DNA from: an uncultured bacterium
GTDB taxonomy: Bacteria > Patescibacteriota > Microgenomatia > UBA1400 > PJMF01
Reading direction: 5' to 3'
NCBI GenBank assembly: GCA_903959355.1
Contig: CAJBWJ010000082.1
Span: forward strand, 1 to 18,233
DNA: 18,233 nucleotides
The translations under genes were made by a program, and so were the position numbers. Below are positions 7,724 through 13,938 of this stretch, piece by piece (positions within the stretch are counted from its first letter, which is position 1; the number at the start of each line of letters is the position of its first letter). Below the pieces are notes generated by a model, which made no database searches, had not been told where the DNA came from, and was given only the letters and a program-made list of their open reading frames with translations.

Positions 7724-8869
7724 TTAGGCCCCAAAATCTTCAATCGCTCGTTTGTAAACCGCTAGTGTTTGTCTTGCTGTCTTTTGCCAATTAAAAAGTT
7801 GCAAGCGAATAATCATTTTTTTCATGCGATTTTCGCTATCAATTTTCTTTTCATTTAAAACTTTTTCGATTGCTTGACGGATGGAATTTTCGTCCATTGG
7901 GTTAGCTAATTCTGCGGCATTGCCAGCCACTTCTCTGATAGCAGCGATGTCCGAACTCACAACTGGCACTCCGTGAGCAAAAGCTTCCAAAATTGGTAAG
8001 CCAAAACCTTCATAAAGACTTGGATAAACAAATAACTCACTATTATGGTACAGAACGGCTAATTCGTAATCAGTTACTCTACCTAAAAAGCGCAAGTTGG
8101 GATTTTGACTGATTTTTTCACTGCCATCCCAAGATTGTTCACCAGCAACGATTAGCTGATAGTCTTTAGCTAATGGCAGCCAAGCTTGAATTAATCTAGC
8201 CAAATTTTTACGAGGTTCTCTGGTGCCCACAAATAATAAATATGGCTTATCTAATTTTAATTTTTGTTTGATTGAAAAAAGTAGTTCTGGCTTATCAGCC
8301 AATTCTTGACTAATTTCTGCCACTTGAGTGGGTAATGCTTCATAAACCACGCTGACACATCTGCTAGGAATTTCTAAGTAACGCAAGATGTCGCTTTTGG
8401 TTGACTCTGAAACGGCAATGATTTGAGCCTGTCTTTTACGCAAAATACGCCAAGAATCTTGATGCATCTTGAGAACTCTGGGATGAGCTACTTTTGGATA
8501 ACGAATAATAGCGAGATCGTGAATAGTTGAAACGAGAGGTAAGTCTTGATCTGGAGGTTGTAGCCAGTCCCAGCTATGGAAAACATCAATACTTGGCATT
8601 TGTTTTTTAATTGGATTGAGACCTAATTGCCAAATTTTAGCTAAAATTGAAGGTGGAAAAGCTTGAAGCTTAACATTATAACGATCTGGCATGATATTGC
8701 GCAGAACTTTGCGCAACTCAGTTTTAAGTAATTTTTGTTGGCGAAATGAACTTCCATAAAGAAACATTTCTGTATCAGCTTCTTTGGCCAAGGCTTTAAC
8801 CAAGTCACTGGTGTAACGAGAAACGCCGCGCTGATAAGCTAAGCTAGAAATGTCGATGCCAATTTTCAT
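7724..8869 (-). CDS. Family 4 glycosyltransferase
   Basis: A 381-residue GT-B-fold glycosyltransferase related to its downstream neighbour. The N-terminus MKIGIDISSLAYQRGVSRYT (1-20) carries the glycine-containing acceptor loop, VFHSWDWLQPP (96-106) and STIHDLAIIRYP (114-125) are mid-domain blocks, and the donor domain has VGTREPRKNLARLIQAW (214-230) and EX7E at E287 and E295 within SLYEGFGLPILEAF. Its ATG overlaps the stop of the upstream GT-C gene as ATGA, indicating coupling. The two adjacent GT4 genes probably add successive sugars in one pathway. Confidence 0.9.
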   Translation of the reverse strand: MKIGIDISSLAYQRGVSRYTSDLVKALAKEADTEMFLYGSSFRQQKLLKTELRKVLRNIMPDRYNVKLQAFPPSILAKIWQLGLNPIKKQMPSIDVFHSWDWLQPPDQDLPLVSTIHDLAIIRYPKVAHPRVLKMHQDSWRILRKRQAQIIAVSESTKSDILRYLEIPSRCVSVVYEALPTQVAEISQELADKPELLFSIKQKLKLDKPYLLFVGTREPRKNLARLIQAWLPLAKDYQLIVAGEQSWDGSEKISQNPNLRFLGRVTDYELAVLYHNSELFVYPSLYEGFGLPILEAFAHGVPVVSSDIAAIREVAGNAAELANPMDENSIRQAIEKVLNEKKIDSENRMKKMIIRLQLFNWQKTARQTLAVYKRAIEDFGA

Positions 8870-10329
8870 ATTTTTTTGTTTATTAATGCAACGCTGCTAC
8901 GACTATAAATACGTACGAAACCAATATTAGGATAGTCTAGCACGCCAGCTGGCTTGAAACCTAGATCTTGCACTGTTTTCAACACAATATCATCTGGATC
9001 AGTTAAATCACGAAGATAATCAAAAACGAGCACGTAACGGTAATCTGCTAAGTTTTTAAAAATTTCGGCTGGGTTTTCCAATTGATTGGTGTAATAGACT
9101 CCGGTGCTAAAAGTTTTGTAAGTATTTTGATTATAAAATTCAAAGGAAGCGAAGGGTTGGCTAAAAGAAAAAACTAAAGCAGTTCCGTCTTTAGGAAATT
9201 TTTCAGCAATTTCTTGATTTAAGGCTCGCCAATTCTCTCTTTGTAATTTTGGTTTATTCCAATAAGCAAACGTTGAGAAAAGATTGATTATTAGGATAGA
9301 AGTTAAGAATATTTTAATTATGTTTGGATGTTTTTTTTGATAAGTAGTCATCAAAAATGCTTCTAGTAAAGCAAAAATTGGTAAAAGAAATAAGACTCTT
9401 TTAGCCTGGAGCACCGGAACAAAAAATGAAACTAGCCAGCTAATTAAAAGAGGTAGAACTAGAAGGCAAAGAAAAAAACTTAAATGTTTATTTTTTTCCT
9501 TCAATGCTAAATAAAGAAGATAAGATAAAGGTAAAAAGATAGCTAGAGCAAGAAAAATATAAGAAAAATTTAATTGTAAATCGCTGACTCCAAAAACGAA
9601 TTTTAGAGGAATGAGCATGGCAGTTTTTAATTGTGGTAAACTAACAACTTTTTCCCAACCTGGCATGCTAACTCGTAATGCTTGGCCAGCACCTAATTGC
9701 TCTAAGAATTTTGGTAACCAAGGTAAAAAACTTAGAATTAAAGTACCAGCAATAATAAGATTTTTTTTGAAGTTAAACTTTTTATAAATTAAGTAAATAA
9801 ATTGACCAAGTAAAATAAATGGGTATAAATACGAAGAATAGAGTCCAAAGACAGAAAAAATTGTAAAAAGACAAATTGGCTTTTTTTGTTTGCTTGTTAA
9901 CATCTCCAACATTTGCCAGGTGGCTAAAATAGCAAATAAGGCAGGTAAGCTGTAAGGTCTTAGTTCTTGTGAATAGAAAATATGAAAAGATGATGTGGTG
10001 AGAAAAAGACTCGCCCACAATGCAGTTTTGCGATTAAATAGTTTTAGACCAAGCTTGTAAGTAGCCCAAATAGTTATTATTCCAGGCAAAAGACTTGGTA
10101 AAAAGCGTAGCCACCATTCCGCTCTTTCTAAACCAAACAAACTTCCCAAACGAATGCTGAAAAAAGTTAACAAATGCATCAAAGGTGGTTGAAAATCATC
10201 TTTGATTAAAAGCTGTTGGCTTAATGGCCGAGCACTTTCCAAAAACTGTGCAGCTTCATCGAGCCAAAAAGAACCATTTAAAAGTGGTAAACGCAAGATA
10301 AAAGCGAAAATTAAAACGAAATATATCAT
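8866..10329 (-). CDS. GT-C membrane glycosyltransferase (PMT/ArnT-like)
   Basis: A 487-residue polytopic protein of the GT39/GT83 type that uses a polyprenyl-phosphate sugar at the outer face of the membrane. The hallmark acidic pair is in the first extracytoplasmic loop (FWLDEAAQF, D24-E25). QPPLMHLL (47-54) and FYSQELRPYSLPA (118-130) are further signature blocks of this superfamily. About ten or more hydrophobic helices run to about residue 355, followed by a soluble C-terminal domain (about 356-480). It is the first gene of the run leading to ruvB. The start ATG is 13 bp from the edge of the inverted-repeat element at 10343-10499, so that element lies where its promoter or 5' leader should be. 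Donor and acceptor are unknown. Confidence 0.85.
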   Translation of the reverse strand: MIYFVLIFAFILRLPLLNGSFWLDEAAQFLESARPLSQQLLIKDDFQPPLMHLLTFFSIRLGSLFGLERAEWWLRFLPSLLPGIITIWATYKLGLKLFNRKTALWASLFLTTSSFHIFYSQELRPYSLPALFAILATWQMLEMLTSKQKKPICLFTIFSVFGLYSSYLYPFILLGQFIYLIYKKFNFKKNLIIAGTLILSFLPWLPKFLEQLGAGQALRVSMPGWEKVVSLPQLKTAMLIPLKFVFGVSDLQLNFSYIFLALAIFLPLSYLLYLALKEKNKHLSFFLCLLVLPLLISWLVSFFVPVLQAKRVLFLLPIFALLEAFLMTTYQKKHPNIIKIFLTSILIINLFSTFAYWNKPKLQRENWRALNQEIAEKFPKDGTALVFSFSQPFASFEFYNQNTYKTFSTGVYYTNQLENPAEIFKNLADYRYVLVFDYLRDLTDPDDIVLKTVQDLGFKPAGVLDYPNIGFVRIYSRSSVALINKKI

Positions 10330-10342
10330 ATTTATTATTTAG

Positions 10343-10499
10343 AAGCTTCGCACTTTAAGACAGTCCATTGAAAGAGCTGATAAATAAACATAAATAAGCA
10401 ATATGTTTATAAACAGCGACTTCACTGAGTGAGACAAAGATTGTTTTTTATTTAAAGGACAATTTTAGTCGAACGTGACTGTATTAAAGTGCAAAGCTT
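10343..10499. repeat. 157-bp element with 23-nt inverted ends and flanking 8-bp direct repeat
   Basis: The left arm (10343-10365, starting AAGCTTCGCACTTTAA) and right arm (10477-10499, ending TTAAAGTGCAAAGCTT) are inverted copies with 21 of 23 positions matching. In minus-strand RNA one mismatch becomes a G-U pair. The interior is also structured: GCTG/CAGC closes a hairpin with a perfect 9-bp stem (10384-10392 with 10402-10410), and CGACT/AGTCG encloses TCACTGAGTGA and an ATTGT/ACAAT hairpin. TTTATTAT occurs directly on both sides, 4 bp outside the left arm (10331-10338) and 3 bp outside the right arm (10503-10510). This could be a small non-autonomous mobile element (MITE) with a target duplication, or a structured RNA in the leader of the downstream operon. 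There is no open reading frame of note. The right arm can also pair with 10513-10520 next to the preceding gene's stop. Confidence 0.6.
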
Positions 10500-10518
10500 G
10501 TTTTTATTATGCCAAGCT

Positions 10519-11550
10519 TTAGTCTAAAATTCTACTCTCTTCTGTCTTAAAGTATTCGATTGTGGTGGTTAAACCAGTACGAAAATCAGTTTCTGGACTG
10601 AAATTGAGTAATTCTTTGGCTTTGGAAATATCTGGTTTACGACGAGTTGGATCATCTTTTGGCAAAGCAGCAAAAAGAATATTTTCTTGACCAACCTCTT
10701 CGTTAATGATTTTTTGTACCAAAACCGCTGTTTCTAAAACGGTATATTCTTCTGGATTTCCAATGTTAACTGTCTGACCTTTCAAATCTTCTTTACTCGC
10801 CAATAAAAGAATTCCTCTGACGAGATCATCAATAAAACAATAAGAACGAGTTTGTTTGCCTTCTCCATAAACAGTTAAAGGTTTTTTATCTAAGGCCTGA
10901 TTAATGAAATTTGGCAAAATACGGCCGTCATCAAAACGCATTCGTGGGCCATAAGTATTGAAAATTCTAACAATTCTTATATCCATGCCGTAATTACGCT
11001 CAAAAACTCCGCAAATGGTTTCACCAAGTCTTTTGGATTCGTCGTAACAAGAGCGTTCGCCATTTGGATTGACGTTACCAAAATAGTCTTCCTTTTGAGG
11101 ATGAACTAATGGGTCGCCATAAACTTCTGAAGTGCTAGCAAATAGAAATCTAGTTTCTGGACTATTTTCTTCAAAGTAACTCAGTAAATTATGAGTACCA
11201 GAAGAATTGACGAGATAAGTTTCAATTGGGTTAGCTTGATACGCTGGAGGTGAAGCTGGTGAAGCAAAATGTAGAACTAAATCAATTTTAAAAAAAGACG
11301 GATCCTCAATTTTTAGAATGTCTAAAAAATTATTTAAATAACTGTCAGTTGGCGAACTGACATTGGCTTCTATTAAACGAAAATTTGGGTTCTCCATTTG
11401 TTTGGCAAGATTAATATGACGACCAGTAATGAAATTATCGACACCGATCACTCGACCGCCAAAGCTCAAAATTTGCTCAACTAAATGAGAACCAATAAAA
11501 CCAGCGGCGCCGGTAATAAGAACTGTTTTATCATTAAAATAATCTTGCAT
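10519..11550 (-). CDS. uxs: UDP-glucuronate decarboxylase (UDP-xylose synthase)
   Basis: A 343-residue extended short-chain dehydrogenase that converts UDP-glucuronate to UDP-xylose with NAD+. The Rossmann motif is TGAAGFIGSH (13-22). The UXS-specific blocks are HFASPASPPAYQANPIET (94-111), STSEVYGDPLVHPQ (139-152), YFGNVNPNGERSCYDESKR (156-174) with catalytic Y169 and K173, and FNTYGPRMRFDDGR. These separate it from plain UDP-glucose 4-epimerases. I take the ATG at 11550 as the start; an in-frame TTG at 11571 lies upstream but overlaps the -10 box. The gene stands between two RNA-rich gaps and looks monocistronic, or it may read through the inverted-repeat element into the GT-C operon. A UDP-glucose dehydrogenase for its substrate is not in the window. 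Confidence 0.92.
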   Translation of the reverse strand: MQDYFNDKTVLITGAAGFIGSHLVEQILSFGGRVIGVDNFITGRHINLAKQMENPNFRLIEANVSSPTDSYLNNFLDILKIEDPSFFKIDLVLHFASPASPPAYQANPIETYLVNSSGTHNLLSYFEENSPETRFLFASTSEVYGDPLVHPQKEDYFGNVNPNGERSCYDESKRLGETICGVFERNYGMDIRIVRIFNTYGPRMRFDDGRILPNFINQALDKKPLTVYGEGKQTRSYCFIDDLVRGILLLASKEDLKGQTVNIGNPEEYTVLETAVLVQKIINEEVGQENILFAALPKDDPTRRKPDISKAKELLNFSPETDFRTGLTTTIEYFKTEESRILD

Positions 11551-11561
11551 AGTGTATTTCG

Positions 11562-11570
11562 ATTCTAGCA
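11562..11570 (-). promoter_or_regulatory. Extended -10 promoter of the UDP-xylose synthase gene
   Basis: The minus strand reads TGCTAGAAT (11570-11562), an extended -10 element with one mismatch to TATAAT. Eleven bases separate it from the ATG at 11550, so the predicted leader is only about 4-5 bases and has no room for a ribosome binding site. Confidence 0.5.
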
Positions 11571-11648
11571 AGAAAAAATAGGAAGAGGTAGGCGTGGTTT
11601 GATCGGCATAGCACTTCTTGAAATCTGTGGCTGGAATAATTGGGGTAT

Positions 11649-11720
11649 GGGTCGGAGCACTGATGCGTAATCTTATCTAGGAAATTTGATTTGGGGGTTT
11701 GATTCCCCTCCGGTCCACCA
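11649..11720 (+). ncRNA. tRNA-like 3' domain with encoded CCA; not a complete tRNA
   Basis: A T-arm is plain: GGGGG (11693-11697), loop TTTGATT, CCCCT (11705-11709). It is followed directly by a seven-base acceptor strand CCGGTCC (11710-11716), discriminator A and CCA (11718-11720). GGGTCGG (11649-11655) can pair with the acceptor strand over all seven positions (two G-U), including G3-U70, the alanine identity pair also found in tmRNA. The 37 bases between contain no anticodon arm with a seven-base loop and no G18-G19 D-loop; only a GCA/TGC mini-hairpin is visible. T-loop position 56 is U instead of the near-universal C. Possibilities are a tRNA or tmRNA 3' fragment left as an integration site, a degenerate gene, or a specialised tRNA-like RNA. 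The GGGTCGG pairing could be chance. Confidence 0.5.
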
Positions 11721-11784
11721 AGTTTTTAAACTTGAAAAATTTAAATAAAAATGTATACTAAAAGACAGTTTCGTAGATAAGATT
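11669..11784. repeat. 18-nt inverted repeat spanning the T-arm and the next promoter
   Basis: The left arm 11669-11686 (AATCTTATCTAGGAAATT) and right arm 11767-11784 pair over 17 of 18 positions in plus-strand RNA: eleven consecutive pairs, one G/G mismatch, then six pairs including one G-U. The enclosed segment holds the T-arm, acceptor strand, CCA and a promoter. A long stem joined to the T-arm recalls P2 of tmRNA, but no tag reading frame or second acceptor strand fits. Confidence 0.6.
11732..11759 (+). promoter_or_regulatory. Sigma-70-type promoter for a short RNA
   Basis: TTGAAA (11732-11737) and TATACT (11754-11759) are separated by 16 bases, one mismatch each to consensus. The predicted start is about 11766. 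A small hairpin (CAAGTT, TTTA, AACTTG) lies just upstream, overlapping the end of the CCA. The only downstream product before the terminator is a short RNA. Confidence 0.55.
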
Positions 11785-11832
11785 GGGGAATACCTCAAAC
11801 CTTTAAAAACCACTTTTATAAGTGGTTTTTTT
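11766..11832 (+). ncRNA. Candidate small RNA of about 67 nt
   Basis: It is bounded by a good promoter (11732-11759) and a strong intrinsic terminator (stem 11805-11830, U-run to 11832). It has no reading frame worth calling. Its first 18-19 bases are complementary to 11669-11686 inside the tRNA-like element, so it could pair with that RNA in cis or in trans. The central part, GGGGAATACC, is probably unpaired. Expression is inferred only from the signals. Confidence 0.45.
11805..11832 (+). terminator. Intrinsic terminator, probably bidirectional
   Basis: The 11-bp stem AAAAACCACTT (11805-11815) / AAGTGGTTTTT (11820-11830) has a four-base loop TTAT, with seven Ts ending at 11832 on the plus strand. 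Read from the minus strand it also ends in five Ts, so it can terminate the flippase gene, whose stop is 13 bp away at 11846. Confidence 0.85.
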
Positions 11833-11845
11833 GTGTATAGATTTT

Positions 11846-13114
11846 TTAACTTTTAAATTCTCTTCTGTAGTTAATCCACAACATCCACAAAGTAAATAAT
11901 AAAAGGGCGACGCGGGCAATTAGTCTGGTATAAACGCTAGCGGCTAGGCCAAGCTCTGGGACAAAGTAAAAATTACCCACCAAAATAATGGCCAACTGAA
12001 TAGCAGCTGCCATCGAAAAGTAGCTGTTGCTCTTGAAGGCATAAAAAGTGGCAATAAAAGGCACGGTGGCGATAGTGAGAAAACCAGAAGCCATCAAAAC
12101 AATCAAGATTTCATTGCCAGCGGCATATTGCGGGCCAATGGTCCAGTGAATGAGCAAAGGCGCAAAAGGCAAACTCAAGAAAAAGCCGAAGACAGCCAAA
12201 GCAGTGATACTCAAGGCTTTTTTGAGGAAAGAATCAAAGTTCTGACGAGTTTTGTAAGCAGTAACTCGAGGATTTAAGACGTTGGCGAGGGAGTATGCCA
12301 CTACATATAGTAGCATTGCAATCCTGCCAGCCCCTGCCAGTAGACCTGCTTCATAGGCAGTCAAATAATGTTTGGCAAAAAGAATGTCCATGTTGTCAAT
12401 AATGCCGGTAGCGACTAAAGCGAAAGCCGAATGCTGCAACAGGGTCAGGATTTTAGCTTTTTCTTTGACAAACTGCTGATCTAGCTGGTATTTAATCCAA
12501 TTTGGCTTGAGCCATTCAGCAATTATTAAGCTAGGCAGACTGCTTAATAAATAGATGGATAAAATTATGTTAGGGTTTTTGACCTGTAGAAAAAAAACGG
12601 CCACAGCCATTAAAAATTTAAGGAAAGAAGGTAGTAGGTAGTTATAGGCAGCTAGCTTGAATTTGGCTAAGCTCTGTAGGGTGGTTTGAATCGATTCAAA
12701 GTAAGTAACTGGCAGACTAAAAATGAAAGTCAAAGGAATCAGAATTGGACTGCTGATTTGTAGGTAGGCAGCGATCTGATTACTGAAAACCAAGCCAAGA
12801 GTGGTAATAATGACTGAGATGGCTAAGCGATACCTGAGAATTAAGGATAGGTAGGCATTAATCTTGTGGTGACGAAACTCACCGCCCACAAACTTTTGGA
12901 TGACTGTGGAAAAGCCAAAATCATTGAGACGATTAAGAATGAGACAGAGTGAGAAAGCCACGGAAAAATCTGCAAAATCAACTGGACCAAGCAAGCGCGA
13001 AATCAAAATAATGGCAATGGCTGAGAAGCCGGAAGCAAAACCATAAGAAAAAATAGTTAAGGCTGAGTGCTTGAGACCTTCTGATTGACGTAATTTGGCA
13101 ACTAGAGCGAACAT
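11846..13114 (-). CDS. Wzx-type polysaccharide flippase (MOP superfamily)
   Basis: A 422-residue polytopic protein with about 12 hydrophobic helices across the full length, typical of RfbX/Wzx flippases. The N-terminal block HSALTIFSYGFASGFSAIAIILISRLLGP followed by DFADFSVAFSL is the usual family opening. The cytoplasmic joins are rich in Lys and Arg, and the second half repeats the pattern (LLQHSAFALVATGIIDNMDILFAKHYLTAYEAGLLAGAGRIAML). It would move undecaprenyl-linked repeat units to the outer face. I start it at the ATG at 13114, because a TTGCCT-17-TATCAT promoter lies exactly six bases upstream; an in-frame TTG at 13171 would lie upstream of that promoter. GC is somewhat higher (about 42% in a block I counted) than in the other surface genes. 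It appears monocistronic. Confidence 0.87.
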   Translation of the reverse strand: MFALVAKLRQSEGLKHSALTIFSYGFASGFSAIAIILISRLLGPVDFADFSVAFSLCLILNRLNDFGFSTVIQKFVGGEFRHHKINAYLSLILRYRLAISVIITTLGLVFSNQIAAYLQISSPILIPLTFIFSLPVTYFESIQTTLQSLAKFKLAAYNYLLPSFLKFLMAVAVFFLQVKNPNIILSIYLLSSLPSLIIAEWLKPNWIKYQLDQQFVKEKAKILTLLQHSAFALVATGIIDNMDILFAKHYLTAYEAGLLAGAGRIAMLLYVVAYSLANVLNPRVTAYKTRQNFDSFLKKALSITALAVFGFFLSLPFAPLLIHWTIGPQYAAGNEILIVLMASGFLTIATVPFIATFYAFKSNSYFSMAAAIQLAIILVGNFYFVPELGLAASVYTRLIARVALLLFTLWMLWINYRREFKS

Positions 13115-13120
13115 GAGTTT

Positions 13121-13149
13121 ATGATAGAGATTTTTGAAGATTAAGGCAA
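13121..13149 (-). promoter_or_regulatory. Leaderless promoter of the flippase gene
   Basis: The minus strand has TTGCCT (13149-13144), a 17-base spacer and TATCAT (13126-13121), then six bases (AAACTC) and the ATG at 13114. The predicted start site falls on the initiation codon. The 13115-13468 gap also contains the oppositely directed promoter at 13198-13226. Confidence 0.65.
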
Positions 13150-13197
13150 TGAGCGCAGTTTTTCTGAGCAATCTCCAGGTTTGGAGTCCTATAACTA

Positions 13198-13226
13198 TTG
13201 ACTATTTGCCTAAATTGCGCTATACT
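13198..13226 (+). promoter_or_regulatory. Strong sigma-70-type promoter reading toward the GC-rich gene
   Basis: TTGACT (13198-13203) and TATACT (13221-13226) are spaced by exactly 17 bases, with one mismatch each to consensus. It is the best-looking promoter in the window. The predicted start is about 13233, which leaves a 236-base leader before the ATG at 13469. Confidence 0.7.
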
Positions 13227-13232
13227 CCTTTT

Positions 13233-13468
13233 TGAATTAAGACTTTAGTGGAGTCAATATGACAATAGCTGTCATTTTTACTCTCCACCCTAGAAATAAT
13301 TCAAGTTCCTTAACAAGGTGTTTTAGGTAATAAGAATTTACTTTCTTTAGATTTTTTGGGTAATTGGGTGCTACAGATTATGTTTAATTTTTTTAAATGT
13401 AGCCTGTAGTACCCGCCGCCATGCCGCAAGGTATGGTGAGCTCAAAAAAATCAAGGAGAAAGTGCAAT
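13233..13468 (+). other. Long structured leader or non-coding RNA region
   Basis: No reading frame of note lies between the promoter and the ATG at 13469. Hairpins seen in order: TGGAG (13249-13253) with CTCCA (13283-13287) enclosing ATGACA/TGTCAT (13259-13264 with 13270-13275, followed by TTTTA); CCTT/AAGG around 13308-13318; and a larger stem GGGTGCTACAG (13366-13376) with CTGTAGTACCC (13404-13414), one G-U, whose 27-base loop has an inner TTTAA/TTAAA. GC content changes sharply at about 13404. The 3' end carries AAGGAG (13453-13458), ten bases before the ATG. It could be a cis-regulatory leader or a separate RNA next to an inserted gene; I do not recognise a riboswitch class. Confidence 0.45.
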
Positions 13469-13891
13469 ATGAAACCGATTCGAGAATTTTTCAAAGGTTT
13501 ACCCGCTCTGTTCGTGTCCTTTTTGGACGAGCTGTGGCTCATTCTTGGGTTCACAGTTGTTCCGGCTCTGTTTGTCGCATCAGGCAAATACGGCTGGGCT
13601 GTTGCCAGCGTGTTGGTCTGGTGGCTCAGTTCTAAGTGGCTGAAACGGACTGCCAAGAAAGGTAGCCTCGTTAAAAGCTTCATGACCCAACTTTTCTTTT
13701 GGGTTATTCAGCATGCGGTGGCAGGCTTTGCCCTGGTTACCGTCGGCGGAGCATCCTGGAGCATGTTCGTCGTTCTCATTTGCCTGAGCGCTCCTGCCCT
13801 CTCTGTTCTCCAATTTTTCGCCTGGTACAACACCAGGGGAAAAAGACTGCGCTTGCAGTCGCCGATTGTGGAGGTCGAGGAGCAATTCTAA
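13469..13891 (+). CDS. Small membrane protein of unknown function, GC-rich and probably acquired
   Basis: A 140-residue protein with four predicted membrane helices (about 21-38, 41-57, 73-92, 96-119), a short amphipathic N-terminus (MKPIREFFKGLPALF), basic loops (KWLKRTAKKG, 57-65) and a hydrophilic tail (RGKRLRLQ, then an acidic EVEEQF end). I do not recognise the family. The start at 13469 is supported by the strong AAGGAG ten bases upstream; in-frame ATGs at 13421 and 13433 would add a basic tail containing that site. By hand count 13501-13860 is about 53% GC, against about 35% in a glf block and 42% in a flippase block. The strong ribosome binding site and its own GC-rich terminator differ from the neighbours, pointing to transfer from a donor with higher GC. 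It is not an insertion sequence: no transposase is present. Confidence 0.72.
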   Translation: MKPIREFFKGLPALFVSFLDELWLILGFTVVPALFVASGKYGWAVASVLVWWLSSKWLKRTAKKGSLVKSFMTQLFFWVIQHAVAGFALVTVGGASWSMFVVLICLSAPALSVLQFFAWYNTRGKRLRLQSPIVEVEEQF

Positions 13892-13907
13892 AACATCACG
13901 TTATTGG

Positions 13908-13938
13908 AAAACTCGCAGCTGGAGGCTGCGAGTTTTTC
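13908..13938 (+). terminator. Strong intrinsic terminator of the GC-rich gene
   Basis: A stem of about 11-12 bp, AAACTCGCAGC (13909-13919) with GCTGCGAGTTT (13925-13935) around loop TGGAG, runs directly into TTTTTC (13933-13938). It lies 17 bp after the stop at 13891 and is the most GC-rich hairpin in the window. Confidence 0.88.

Noticed and set aside
10493..10520. Hairpin AAAGCTTG/CAAGCTTT at the end of the UDP-xylose synthase gene as an intrinsic terminator
   Set aside because: The loop is 12 bases and no U-run follows on the minus strand; one arm is part of the inverted-repeat element, so it is mentioned there instead.
11572..11670. Short plus-strand reading frame ending GCGTAA at 11665-11670 as a tmRNA tag or leader peptide
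   Set aside because: It has no ATG until very near its end and the peptide (rich in Trp, Gly and Arg, with a Cys) looks nothing like a proteolysis tag.
11330..11720. A complete tmRNA gene ending at 11720
   Set aside because: The 3' end fits, but a 5' half with the TTCGAC-type motif and a tag reading frame would have to lie inside the well-conserved start of the UDP-xylose synthase gene, and none is visible. A circularly permuted form also fails: no acceptor 5' strand or tag follows the CCA before the terminator.
13415..13440. GCCGCCATG followed by ATGGTGAGC resembles a vector or eukaryotic Kozak context
   Set aside because: The match is short, the downstream sequence does not continue into any reporter gene, and a bacterial ribosome binding site and ATG follow at 13453-13471.
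13393..13885. Overlapping open frames on both strands of the GC-rich block
   Set aside because: They lack ribosome binding sites and plausible protein character; the plus-strand 13469-13891 frame has a clean start signal, membrane helices and a terminator.
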